DNA from: Morchella semilibera | Lineage: Eukaryota; Ascomycota; Pezizomycetes; Pezizales; Morchellaceae | NCBI GenBank assembly: GCA_009192285.1 | Contig: WBVU01000008.1 | Span: 1,188,370-1,252,369 of the forward strand | Length of the DNA stretch: 64,000 nt | Direction: 5' to 3' | Part shown: one piece after another, positions 22,387 through 33,197 of the stretch | Position numbering within the stretch: position 1 is the stretch's first letter | How the letters are laid out: every line of letters starts with the position of its first letter | The notes under the pieces: generated by a model | Told to the model about the DNA's origin: nothing | What the model saw: only the letters and a program-made list of their open reading frames with translations | Database searches by the model: none | Position numbers and translations under genes: made by a program

Positions 22387-23153
22387 TCAGGAGACTGAAA
22401 AAATATCCAGGGGTCTCAGGAGACTCTCAGGAGACTTGGGAGACTGTTGGGAGACTGCAGGCACAAGTTGAGTTTGCTGATGCAATTGAGCATTATTCTC
22501 CATTTCCTTCTCAAGTGCCAATTTCTCCCTTGCCAATTCTATTTCCTCTGCCCATTGCACAATAGCCTCCCAACCCTTATCAGCAACCTCTGGAATCTTT
22601 TTTGCTCTTGCCCTGTAGTTTGAAATTCGGGAGGCTCTAGCAACTTTAGCTTGATTGTTAAGCTTGTAAAGCTCTCTGAAATTTTTCTGTTTCTCTTCAA
22701 ATGTCTCTATGAAAATATATTAGCATACATTATCTTAATTAGGAATTAAGTCAACTTACTCCTCTTCTCTCTCTCAATAACCCAAGCATCAAAATGAGCA
22801 TCTTCAAACTCTCGTTTTTTGCATGCTTTGCTACTTTCTCCTCCAGTATGCTCATCATTTTCCTCCTCCTTCCTATCTTCTACCAGTGATTTATATCGAA
22901 AAATGTGCCTCATCAATGCCTTCCTTGCAAGCTTATCATCAGAATATGAGAAAGCTTTATTGCATCCTTCAGCAGTACAGTTGAGGGTGACAATTTCAGG
23001 AGTTTGTAGTGTATTGTTGTAACTGTTGGAGCTTCTATATGAGGGGGCAGTGGAATTGGAAATAGTTGTAGCAGGTTTGAGTTTGGCTTTGCTCTTGCCT
23101 TTGGCACTTCTGGTAGGAGTTTTTTTGACTGATTTGGGTTTAGATTTGGCCAT
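22387..23153 (-). CDS. zinc-finger-like protein carried inside the Harbinger element
   Basis: Two exons, 23153-22760 and 22706-22387, are joined by a 53-nt GTAAGT..CATAG intron with a GCTAAT branch site, giving 237 residues with no interruption. The N terminus is very basic (MAKSKPKSVKK, KSKAKLKP). Residues 59-83 contain a single finger-like C-x4-C...H arrangement (NCTAEGCNKAFSY) that lacks a clear second histidine. The C-terminal third is a charged helix likely to coil (AEEIELAREKLALEKEMEN). The stop falls in GGAGACT/TCTCCTGAG-type repeats (22375-22460); a downstream reading frame (KGSSKKGKGKGK) suggests the original C terminus was longer. I infer nucleic-acid binding. The exact family is not recognised. 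Confidence 0.6.
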
Positions 23154-23235
23154 GATAAATGTAGAAGGGGATGTGTTGTTGACTGATGAAAATTTTGTGG
23201 TAGATGTTGGTGTTGGTGATGGTGATGGCTCGGCG

Positions 23236-23802
23236 TACAACTATTGACAGGGTACAGGACTATTAATAGGGTACATAGCAACGGAAGCAATATACTATCC
23301 ATATTATACTGAGAGAATATGAAATATAAATAACGGTCGCAAAAGGATATCAGTAGGGTACAGGACTATAGTTAGGGTATATCGAAAAAGTATGAAATAT
23401 ACTATACAGTTGTTATAAACTATCGGTAAGGTACAAGACTATAGATATGGTACATCAGAAGAAGTATAAAGTATGTGAAATGGTTGTTATTATCTATCGG
23501 TAGGGTATAGGACTATAGACTAGGTACATTGCACTGAATATAAGTATAGTTAATGGTTGGCATGGACTATCGATAAGGTACAGGACTATAGATAGGGTAC
23601 ATCGGGAGTACCATATAAAGTGAACAATTGTTATAAACCATCGGCAAGGTACAGAACTATAGTTAGGGTACATAAAAATGTATAAAATATAGCAGTATAC
23701 GATCGGTATAAACTATCGATAAGGTACAGGACTATATATATGGTACATCGAAAACGTAAAGTGTTGGTATATGGTTGCCATGAACTATCAGTAGGATACA
23801 TG
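23236..23802 (+). repeat. GGACTATC-n-TAGGGTACA repeat array, right block
   Basis: About seven diverged units with a period near 85-90 bp, each with a core like ACTATCGGTAAGGTACAGGACTATAGATAGGGTACATCG, separated by AT-rich spacers containing GTTATAAAC or TGGCATG. Same orientation as the left block. There are no genes inside. Confidence 0.75.
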
Positions 23803-23918
23803 ACGCACTACATAATGTGGGTTTATCTGGATCCTCAATCTAACATTATATTAATATATATAAGCCTATCTCAAATTTACAACCATACTTTACTGTTGAT
23901 ACCAATCAAATCGCGGAA

Positions 23919-24962
23919 ATGTCAGAACCACGAGCATCATGGACTGAAGAAATGGAAGAGACGCTTATTCAAGCTCTATTAAGTGAGGTACAACAAGGAA
24001 AGAGATCAGATAATGGCTTCAAAAAGAGTCATATATGATTGCCCTTCTTAAAATCAACGAAAAACATATGTCTCAACTCGAGTTTACTCAAGTAAAAAAT
24101 AAACTCAGTGCCGTTAGTACTCTAAAGCTCTATGAAATAAGTTAATATACTAGGCTTTACTGACATATATATTTACTACCAGCTCAAACGCAAATATGAT
24201 ATCTTCTCATCATTGAAAAATAATAGTGGATTTGGATGGGATGAAGAGAATCAGATGCCGACGGCGCCTGATGATGTTTGGAACCGTTATTTAAAGGTAA
24301 TATATTACGTTATTTAATTCTATAATACTTATTTATAATGTTCTTAATAGTCACATCCAGGAGCTAAGGAATTTCGGAGAAAACATTTAAACAACTTTAT
24401 CGAACTCAGTATACTTTTTTCTGGAATGCGAGCAACAGGGGAATATGCTATTATAGCAGCTTCTCAAATCGAATCAGGAGCATTAGGAAAAGTTGGAACC
24501 AATAAGCGGAAACTTGATATTTTCGATTAGAATCCCCAAGCTATCAGTGCATTTGGTAAAGAGAGTATAGAAATTGAAGAACCAACTATCGACCCACAAT
24601 TGCTTACATTACCGATCTATAATAATCCAAGAACGATTTCCTCTCCAATCAATTCCTCTCCCGCTCAATCACAATCTGGTACATATATAAGACCAAAAAA
24701 AATTCGCAGCAGTACCGGAAAAGATATTGCAGAAGCCTTGGGTAATATCAATAGAACTGCTCAAACTCTTAGTATTAGTAAGGTTCAACAAGCGATTACC
24801 ATACTTCAAGAGGATTATGAGCATACATATACAACGGTGGATATGGTACTGGCTATGAGTATATTTGAGTCAACTATCAAAGCAGAAATGTTTATTGTTA
24901 TGAAAAAGGGACTTGTACTTGATTCATGGCTAGAACGGGAATTACAAAAGTTAAGGAAATAA
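23919..24962 (+). pseudogene. Myb/SANT-like accessory protein of the Harbinger element, broken
   Basis: Exons 23919-24112, 24183-24296 and 24351-24962 are separated by clean GT..AG introns (24113-24182 and 24297-24350). Together they match the Myb/SANT-like domain of PIF/Harbinger partner proteins: WTEEMEETLIQALL at the start, then KNKLSALKRKYDIF, SGFGWDEENQMPTAPDDVW, KSHPGAKEFRRKHL and an ATGEYA element. The frame is lost at an A-run near 24020 (one base short), and a TAG interrupts it at about 24529 after LDIFD. In functional elements this protein brings the transposase to the ends and into the nucleus, so this copy is probably not self-sufficient. Confidence 0.8.
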
Positions 24963-25723
24963 GTCTACATACCTATTTATATTTTTGATAATCTTTCCAC
25001 ATTCTTCCCGCTATATTCTTCCTCAGTGTCGAGCCATATTAGAATCCTTTTAGATCCAATTCCGATTTTGATATCTATGATATCCTAGTGATTTGTCCCG
25101 GGCGTTTGGCATCTGTCGACAGTTGCGGTGGGTGATACTGGTTTTATGATTGGTTTTGGTAATGTGTAAGCGAGAGCGGGGATGCGAGTTGGAGGGGTTG
25201 TCGTCATTTAGGTTCTAGGAAGGGTTCGATGGCGTGATGGATTAATATGTAAATACGGGATGGGGGCCGAGGTTTGAGGTTGTAGCGACGGGTTTCCATG
25301 GATTCTGTGGAGTACGATATGTAAGTCTGGCGGAACTGGTGGAGGAGGTATGGTTACAATTAGCGGGTTAGATGTTTTCCTTAGTTCTTTCTTTCTTTTC
25401 TCTTCGGTCTCGTGCTTCCTGTTATCGTCGGTACATATGGAATCCACTCCTATTTCTAAGCCAACACCTCTCGTATAACGACCGTCGGATCCTCTGACCA
25501 AAGGAGACCCATAGTATTCCTTTCATCGTTCTCGTTGAGGTCCCTTCGGTCCTCACTCTCCCTGCTCTGTGCTCTTGTGCCCTTGCTCTTGCCTTTGTCT
25601 TCGCCGGTGCCTGTGCTTGTGCCCGCCTGGCGTTGTCCCTGTCTTCATCAGTTCCCTCGTCGAGTACACTGTGCTCCTCGAGTCCCTCTGCGTCATCATT
25701 GTCATCTTCTTCTTTGCGTCGGG
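24963..25723. other. spacer between the convergent Harbinger genes
   Basis: No supported gene. A minus frame at 25208-25501 has no recognisable domain. A pyrimidine-rich repeat of CTTGTGCCC/CTCTTGCC type lies at 25560-25630. Confidence 0.4.
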
Positions 25724-26787
25724 TTACCCCGTCACATGATTGATTGAATCATTTCCCTGTTGGTTTTCGGTTTCTTCTGCCTCCCAATCATGTATTTCAT
25801 TGGAGGAGTTGTTAAATCGAATAAAGTTATGCAATGCTGATAATGCTATAACGATTTTAACTTGGGTATCGAATTTGTATTCTGGTTGGGTACGAAGAAT
25901 AGGAAACCGCCGTTTTAGAATGCCGATAGTTCTTTCTATAGCGTTTCTTAGCTGTGAATGGCGTAAATTGAATAATTCTTCTTTGGTTTGTGGTCTATTC
26001 AATTAATAGCATTAGCAGTTGATTCATTGTATCATTTATACAATCAAATAAAATTTTACTTTTGTCCTGCTTGCATATGTTCTCGTAAATGATATCGTAT
26101 ACCTCGGTATGGAGTAAGAAACCCTTTTCGCAAACCATATCCTGCATCTGCAAGAAAATATTTGCCTTCTGGAACATCAAAGTCTTGAGATAGTGCATGT
26201 TGAAGAACACGTGCATCATGTGCTGACCCTTCCCAACCTGCTAATATATAGCTGAATTGTAAATTGAATTTGCAAGCAGCTAAAATATTCTGTGAGACCT
26301 GACCCTTCCTATTTCGAAATCGTACAACTTCGTTTGTTGGTACTCTTGCAGGTATATGAGTACCATCAATTGCTCCAATACAATCTTTAAAATATGGAAA
26401 CATTTTCGGGTTTTTAGCTATTTCTGGAGGTATAGCTATCGATGGGAAAAGAACGAAATCATGATAAAGATGTAATAATCCTTCAAGAACTGAATGAAAA
26501 TGCCGGCTAATTGTATCTCCACTGTGTTGAAAACGTTCTTGTAATGTTCTGTTGGATGCATTTTCTGATACTATCTTTAGAAATATCGCTATTTGTTCTT
26601 CAACAGACACTCCAGGAAATGATACAGTTGAACGAGTAGGTGAAAGTAAACTTCGTTCTATCATCCATTGACATAATATCAAAAAGGTCGTCTTCGGCAT
26701 TTTTAGAACTTGACGAATCCGTTCAGGATTATCACAGTTGAGGAGCTCATCCATATAAAACTGGCCTGTCAATATCGAGTTTCGCAT
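25724..26787 (-). CDS. PIF/Harbinger (HARBI1-like) DDE transposase
   Basis: Exon 1 runs 26787-26060 and exon 2 runs 25994-25724, joined by a 65-nt intron (GTAAAA..AATAG, branch TGCTAATG). The product is 332 residues and acts in the nucleus to cut and join transposon ends. All three catalytic acidic residues are present: Asp in GAIDGTHIPA, Asp in LADAGYGLRKG and Glu in RNAIERTIGILKRRF. The N-terminal part has a helix-turn-helix-like section (VSVEEQIAIFLKI..., TISRHFHSVLEGL). An in-frame ATG at 26862 lies upstream, but a TAA after ERY (about 26800) separates it, so the protein may have lost about 25 N-terminal residues. The catalytic domain is intact. Confidence 0.9.
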
Positions 26788-27626
26788 GATATTTGAATCT
26801 TAGTACCGTTCAACCACAGAGATGATTTGCAGTAAATTCTCTGGCGTTAATATATTGGTCATGATGCGGCAATCAAGGTATAACTAAAGGAAAGGAAACG
26901 ATAACAATGAAAAATCAACTCTGGAGGTAATTATATTCTTGGCTGATTATTTGAATAAGCAGAAATTAAAAACATAGATTATTCATTTCCCCGAACACCT
27001 CTACTTATTAGAATAATTCAAAACCTTATAATCTATTAGATTATTGTGATTATCAGACTGTCCGAACGGGCCCTAAGTATTGTCCGGATATAAATTCATG
27101 ATATAAGATTACAAGTGGAATGCCGCCTGAGGCCGCATATGTAGTCGTGTGTATTCCAGTTCGTCTCTGCCGATGACCGGCCCGATATAATCCTTAAATA
27201 GCACTGTTTTTTTTTTCATTCAGTTGATTCTGTTTGTGAAAGCTTGAGAGATTCAGGAATTTAGAGATGATATAAGATTATCAACGTACTTATATATCAG
27301 TGTTCGCTCATGCCGTTTGCAATTTGGTATAGCAATGGTGTACTTACAATCCCTCTTAATGTAGCCTCAAGTTCTCTTCCAATCACAGTGGCGATCTTTT
27401 TGTCAGTGTATGTACGCTTCTAGTATATCACTAATATGCAAACCATCTTGAGCAATAGAAATATTTCCTGATGACGATGGACAAGCTTATACTGTTTGGA
27501 AGTATTGTGACAATTAGGTGTCCGTGGATTACTAATCATCTGTTACACAGCGTCATAACCCCCCCCCCCACCTCCGTACTAGTCCTACATTGCAAGTTTG
27601 ATCACCCCCATTTCCCCACTCACACG
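26788..27626. other. Harbinger right end and upstream region of the next F-box gene
   Basis: 27074-27110 repeats the left flank of the transposon (TAAGTATTGTCCGGATATAA). A poly-C run of 11 (27559-27569) lies 58 bp before the ATG at 27627. No additional gene seen. Confidence 0.5.
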
Positions 27627-28190
27627 ATGCCCCGGCTTCCCCCCGAGCTCATCCTCCTCACCGCCGCCTTCCTCCCCCTCCCCACCCTCTCCGTACTCTC
27701 CCGCACCTGCCAGTCCTACCACCACCTCCTCGCCCCCCTCCTCAACGCCCACTTTGCCAGCCAGGCGCTCGAGATCCGCTGGCACGCCATCAAGCGAAAC
27801 GACGCCGCGCTCCTCACCCGTGCCCTCTCGGCCCTCGTACACTGCCCGGTTGCCACCCTCGGCGCGAACCTGGAGTACGCGGTTCTGAACGGCGCCGACA
27901 GGGCCCTGCGCGTACTCCTGGACCGCGGAACGCTGGTGCCGAATGCAGCCCTGCTGCGATTTGCCCGAGCCACCGCAAGGGGTAGGAAAGGCACTCATGG
28001 GAGTCTGGAGGTGTTGGAAGTCCTGCTGGCATCCGGGATGTGTGATATCAGGTGGCGCGTGGTGGGGAAGGATAGGTTGACGGAGTGGGAGAAGGTGCTG
28101 GTGGAGAGGTATGGATCTGGGGTGGTGAATCAGAAGGGGCGTATGGTCCTGGGCGATAGGAGGGATTTACCGCAGCGGCTGAACAGATAG
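27627..28190 (+). CDS. F-box and ankyrin-repeat protein
   Basis: 187 residues from the ATG at 27627, chosen because the F-box starts three codons later (MPRLPPELILLTAAFLPL), as in relatives; an upstream in-frame ATG (27471) would add an unrelated leader. F-box core LSVLSRTCQSYHHLLAPLL, then NAHFASQALEIRWHAIKRND. About two ankyrin-like repeats follow (LEYAVLNGADRALRVLLDRG; LEVLEVLLASGM), less regular than in other members. Composition flips from 37 C/6 G (27661-27720) to 5 C/31 G (28081-28140). Intact. Confidence 0.8.
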   Translation: MPRLPPELILLTAAFLPLPTLSVLSRTCQSYHHLLAPLLNAHFASQALEIRWHAIKRNDAALLTRALSALVHCPVATLGANLEYAVLNGADRALRVLLDRGTLVPNAALLRFARATARGRKGTHGSLEVLEVLLASGMCDIRWRVVGKDRLTEWEKVLVERYGSGVVNQKGRMVLGDRRDLPQRLNR

Positions 28191-28944
28191 TGGGGCTTTG
28201 GTGAAGGAGCATTAGGCTGGTTCGAGAGGGCTGCGTCTCTGCAGTAAAATATACGTGACGAATCCTTTACGGGTGGTCGTTCTCAACCTTCGTATGGGAT
28301 ACCAGCTTGTGCATAAATAGAAATAATAATAATACTTCAAACCCATCTAGGTGGATAGCAATCCTAAGCCATGTGATGTTAGTATTCATAGGAATTGGGG
28401 TGGCTCCTTGTAATCCGGACTGGACCCCGGCCTGGTATATATTGTAATCTAGGTGCACTCCCGCAGTGACTGGGGGGGGTGGGGGGGGCTGCCAATTCGT
28501 TGGGTTTTCTCTGTATTATTTTTGAACTTGGAGGCTGGTCCTGGGACATGTTTGGGCAGAAATTAACCACAGGTAGAAACCCGTTTTCTCGGAATATTTA
28601 TTGACCTATCCTTGTTGTGCACTAGAAGCCTCTACTGCTCGCCGTGGCAAATGAGGTATGTTGATGGTTTGGGGTACGGGGTGTCGACTGACCTTTTTCA
28701 GCAAATATGTACTCGTCAAAAAATAAAGTCTATAGATGAAAAATATCAACAGACCTTTCCATGGCCCAGAAGACGCAACGACTAGAAAAAAAAAAAAAAA
28801 AAGAGGAAAGCATAAGGCTTTCCGTGGAGGAAGCAATTAGTCATGTGCACTATTCTGATTTTCTGCACGAGCCCTGGTATGTAGTTAAGCATATCAAAGA
28901 GCCTAATACCTCAAGGTATGCTTACAGTCGCTTTCGAAAAGCTG
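28191..28944. other. intergenic, no gene seen
   Basis: Contains G-rich runs near 28471-28490 and an A-run of 17 at 28785-28801. No supported coding sequence. Confidence 0.4.
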
Positions 28945-29042
28945 TTGCAACGGACTATCGGTAGGGTACAGGACTATCGCCTGGCTGGTCGCGAATTTGG
29001 CAATTTCACCCCCCATGCGACCCTACTGATAGTCCGTTGCAA
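28945..29042. mobile_element. 98-bp MITE with ends matching the Harbinger-internal repeat
   Basis: TTGCAACGGACTATCGGTAG at 28945 is mirrored by CTACTGATAGTCCGTTGCAA ending at 29042 (23-bp arms, one mismatch). The left arm continues into GGGTACAGGACTATC, the same core as the arrays at 21801-22041 and 23236-23802 inside the Harbinger element. The terminal TTGCAA is itself palindromic, so the target duplication cannot be separated from the arm. Confidence 0.75.
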
Positions 29043-29259
29043 TAGGCCGCTCTTACACGCTACCCGCCTTAATCCACAGGTTTTCGCAAGCGACTGGTAT
29101 GTAGATAACACACACACTAGTAGTTGAAGGTTGCCTAGTAGATCTATAGACGCCGTGTGACGATGCGGCGGCCGATTACTCATCAGTGGTTCAACCCCAC
29201 CTCCCGCCAGCACACGTCTCGCATCCAGTCCACCAACATACATTCCTCTCACAAGCGCC

Positions 29260-29731
29260 ATGCCAATTACCACACTTCCTGGCCGAGCTTATCCTCCTCA
29301 TCGCCGAAGGGCTCCCTCTCCGTACGCTTTCCAAACTCTCCCGCACCTGCCACTCTTTCCACAAAGTCATAACGGCCCTGCTCACCGCCCGCTTTACCCG
29401 CGATGGTCCCGAAATTATCAGGAATGCTCTCGACCAGAACGACACCACACTCTTCTCCCACGCCCTCACATTCATCGCCGACCCCCGCAATTTCTCAACC
29501 ATTACTCATGGAGGCGCTGCAGGACTCGAATGTCAGACGGTGGTGATACTACTGGAGGCTGGAGCGCGGTGGCGCTGGTTTCACGAGGTTGAGTTCAAGC
29601 ACTGGATGGGAACTCAGGAGGACAGGAAGGGAATAGAGAAATTGCGAAGGAGGCTGGAGAGGGTGGGTGGATACGCTATACGGGAAGATGCAGTGGTGAT
29701 ACCCCGGCGTGGAGGAAACAGCATTTTTTGA
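29260..29731 (+). pseudogene. F-box/ankyrin gene, frameshifted at the start
   Basis: The natural start MPITTLP at 29260 is thrown out of frame by one extra G in CCTGGCCGAGC (about 29281). The rest of the protein (AELILLIAEGLPLRTLSKLS, RTCHSFHKVITALLTARF) continues in the next frame to a TGA at 29729-29731. An ATG at 29186 is in the right frame and would add a leader unlike any relative, so a rescued product is possible but doubtful. The ankyrin part is short: only one repeat is clear (VVILLEAGARWRW). Confidence 0.65.
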
Positions 29732-30182
29732 ACTACGGATATTACCAAGAAATCGAGAATACACTATATATGGCATATATATTATCATGGGGAAAGTACG
29801 TGTCCTATTCGTAAAATCTGAAAACCATCGATCTCCGATGAAGAATTCTGTAAGTGTTCTATTCTATCGTAGTTGCCAAGCCTCTCTGCTCGATTGACAT
29901 ATATCACTGTAGCATTGTTTTAGCCTCATCTATTTCTCTATCACCGGTAACATGTCCACTGTAATATTTATTTACCTAGATCGGGCGCTAAGCGGATGAA
30001 GAAACCAAAAAAGGTACAATATCTCTTGGCGCCGGATAATGCATAGTTCTTGATTACTCATCATTAAACTGTCACACTCATCACCCGATATATATATTCA
30101 GCATTAACTCTACAGTCGCATTTCTCATCTCTCCACTCTGCAGATCTATATCTCTCTCCCCTCACCAGTCTTCCCCTTATGC

Positions 30183-30748
30183 ATGTCTACCTTAAACTCT
30201 ACAAATCCCATACTCCCCCTCGAACTTATCCTCCTAATCGCCGAAGAACTCCCCGGCGGACGCTCTCCAGCATGTCGCGCACCTGCCACGCTCTGCATAC
30301 GCTTCTGTCGCCGCGTCTCGCCATCCACTTCGCCAAGGAAGCGTCCTACATCCAAGACTTTGCCATCCGGCGTAACGACCGCGAGCTCCTCCTGCGTGCG
30401 CGCGCCGCCTGCCCCAACAATCTCCAGCCCGACGAATCCTTCATGTGGCTGGCCATCCTGTCTGGGTCGGACAAGATCGTGCGGTGGCTGCTGGACCAGG
30501 ATGTCAGTGGATCCTCAGGAGCGAAACGCCCGTCCTGATTGCGCTTAATCACGGCCATATGGAGGTTGCGAAGGTGCTGCTGGAGGCGGGGGCGTGCTGG
30601 GGGAGCTGGTGCAAAAATAGTGAGTATGATAAGCGCAGGGGGGAGGAGAAGGAGGCGCTTTTGCTGAAGTACGGCGGGGTTGAGGTGAATGGGGAAATAG
30701 TTAAACACTTCTCCAGGAGACGTAAACCACAGCGTGGGCGGCGATAGC
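30183..30748 (+). pseudogene. F-box/ankyrin gene with two frameshifts
   Basis: MSTLNSTNPILPLELILLIA opens a normal F-box, but the frame changes near 30255 (CCCCGGCGGACG). It continues in a second frame (RTLSSMSRTCHALHTLLSPR, later SGSDKIVRWLLDQD), then changes again near 30505 into a third frame holding the last ankyrin repeat (NHGHMEVAKVLLEAGACWG). All parts of a normal family member are present in order, so only two indels separate it from an intact gene. It must be a recent loss or an assembly error. Confidence 0.8.
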
Positions 30749-33197
30749 CATGTCTGCTGTGGGGTCATGGTTGGTGGCGGACGTTTGTGGGTGCGGTTTT
30801 TTTTAGGTAGGGAGGGGGCTCAGGCGACGAAAGCACGCTTCCTTAATCATCACTTTGGAGGAGAGGACCCAAATTCCTTCTCTTTACTATATCACGGGTC
30901 TAAAATGTGGTATCCTCTCATTCCTTTTGCTGGCATTATCTTATTTATTGTGACAGTATTGCAACTTTCTATTTCCTTATTAATGTATTTAATGTCGACA
31001 TGAGCTTAGGAAAGTAACCAGCCCCCCACTTACTATTCAAATGATGCTCCATCCGATTTGACCTGCTGTACCCAAGTCTGTGTCGACATTGAACTATTTG
31101 ACTCCAGTACATGTGCGCCTTATCCCTATCAATGAAGATTACCATAAGTTCGTAAATCTAGCACTCCAGCTAAACTGCTCCGCCCCCAGCGGCACAGTCA
31201 CACAGCATCTGTGTTGATGCTAATGAATACCTATATCCACGCGCTCTTTTCGGGATGACCGAGGCAGGCAGCAACCCGGTCGGCCACCCCTAACCCTAGT
31301 AGGTATACTTTTTTTTTCCCCCTCTCTTTTTTTTAATTCATGAATTGCATGCAGCCTGTGCTGTCCTATTGGGAAACCTACGGTAATACTCCTCACGGAT
31401 TGGTAACCCAGATAGTGAACAGCTCCAAGGTTGTAATAGTCAAGATCACATGACATCAATGCAACTCATCGAATCACGATAGGTTAAAGTTAGTCTCGTG
31501 CGCGTCCCTTATTTTGGTGTGGTTGGTGTTATAGTATTTTTTTATTAGTCCACACCAGCACCACCAGAAGAAATACCGATTGGGCCTGGGAAGGGGACTA
31601 GGTAAAAATCTCTGCAGTACTTAGACTAGAACCTAGATTGTGCCAAGATCCTTGCAATCCTGACCCAATGTTCTCCAGGCCCGCTTCCTCATGTTTCTAT
31701 AGCGCGTGTTTTAATGCTGCATCTGGCGTTATCGGCTGAAGGGGATGTGATAGTCCCTTGAGGAAGTCTTTTAAGATCGGGAGACCCCCAGGTTTCAGAA
31801 TCGAGGTAAGGAGTTTGTCAAAGTCTCTTATGGTAAACATCAGCATGGCGTTATCGCCATTGCGGACCTCAAACGCTGGTTTAAAAGCTCCACGTACCTG
31901 AACATGGTCCTAGGCGCCACGTTGGCTGGTTCTTAGGCACCGAAGAAAACCCCCGCACCCAGGTACATGGGTTAGGGTACCCATGTGCCAAGTCACTTTA
32001 GCCTGCATGTATTAGCTACCGCAGGAAAGCTGGCATGCGACTCGGGAGGGTTAGGGGCGGAAGCGCCTCTCCCGACGTGCAGCTCATCAGGCTGTGCTTC
32101 TTCTGGGTCCTGGGTCTGTCGTCATCCCGCGTATCTTGGCATGTGGCATGTCTTTAAATGACGTATGAAAGGGACCGTTGGACATTAAACGCGATCACTA
32201 CTTCTAACTAGCGCAGCCAGTATTTAAACATTAATTCCTCGTGGGATAACGCGGGCCGTCGTGGATCCGCGTTTATTAGTTGGTCAAAAGCAGTAAGCCC
32301 GCACTAGCCGCTTTATCCTTGTTCTTTTTTTCTCCCATCCATTAGTCATAGGCCTGGAGAATATAATTACTCAGTTTTTTCGCTGCATGTGCGCTAGTCT
32401 TGGCATTTCAGCAGCTTATGCTTTTGCCACCTTTTAAAGTCGCATAGCTACTTCATCTTCCACTTGACCCCCAGGTTGCATTTGATTAACAGCAACATCT
32501 AGCTTCTTCTTTGAACCTCAGTTGACCTGCGCCTGGTTCTGCACCATATCGGTCTAGTTTCACAGCCATCGGTCCAGTTACACAGCGACAACCACAGTAT
32601 AAGTATGATGATTATTATTGTCTGCTTGATGTTATTCCCAAGATGGGCTAACTAGGACCCCCGGATAAACTCGTATTTTCCCTGGCAGTATCTTGTCTAC
32701 CCTGACTGTTGGAGCACGATAGATGATGCAGTATTTGTTTGGAATTGTTCCGGAGGTTGACAAGGCTGAAGGAAATATCGACTCAGTAGAGCTCTTGAGG
32801 TACTTGAACTCAAACCGTGTCGCCTGGCCAATATATGATTCCGGGCACTTGGTCCGATTTTTTGGTGGTCATAACACTTGTCTGAACGTAGGCCGCACTA
32901 AAAAGACCAACGTTGCCTGCCTGATACCCCTTTATGCCGATAATTGCTCAGGCGTTAATGAAGCCCGGCGAGACCTTGGCAGCAACCACATTATAAAACC
33001 TCTCACGACTCAGTTATCCTCACCAGTAGATGTTTATGCCAAGAAAGCGATACCTATCCAGTAATAAACGTTGCATGTATCACGCGGCCATCTTACCCTG
33101 CATCTGCATGATTATGTACACGTCGATATCAGGCATTTCTGCGCAGAGTTGCCAGCTCAACAACCTTCTTCCCTCCACCACCTTCCCGCCGCACAAC
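30749..33197. other. 2.4-kb intergenic stretch
   Basis: No supported gene. The frame 32723-33064 (+, 113 aa) has fair amino-acid composition but no recognisable domain and no relatives in the window. A G-rich telomere-like box (GGGTTAGGGT) is at 31969-31978, next to GGTACATG/CATGTGCC inverted bases. A hairpin GGGAGGGTTAGG..CTCTCCC lies near 32045. Confidence 0.4.

Larger units (their letters stand above)
21671..27073. mobile_element. complete PIF/Harbinger DNA transposon, 5.4 kb
   Basis: The ends are inverted repeats: GGGCCTGTTCGG at 21671-21682, and at 27062-27073 the complement of GGGCCCGTTCGG. They are flanked by TAA at 21668-21670 and 27074-27076, the 3-bp TWA target duplication typical of PIF/Harbinger. 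Inside are a DDE transposase (- strand, 25724-26787), a Myb/SANT-like partner gene (+ strand, broken), a zinc-finger-like gene (- strand) and arrays of a GGACTATCGGTAGGGTAC-type repeat. Having transposase plus Myb-like protein matches the known two-gene organisation of the superfamily. The zinc-finger gene and the arrays are extra. Confidence 0.9.

Noticed and set aside
32723-33064. 113-residue + strand open frame
   Set aside because: Starts and ends in unrelated intergenic sequence just before an F-box gene; no family recognised.
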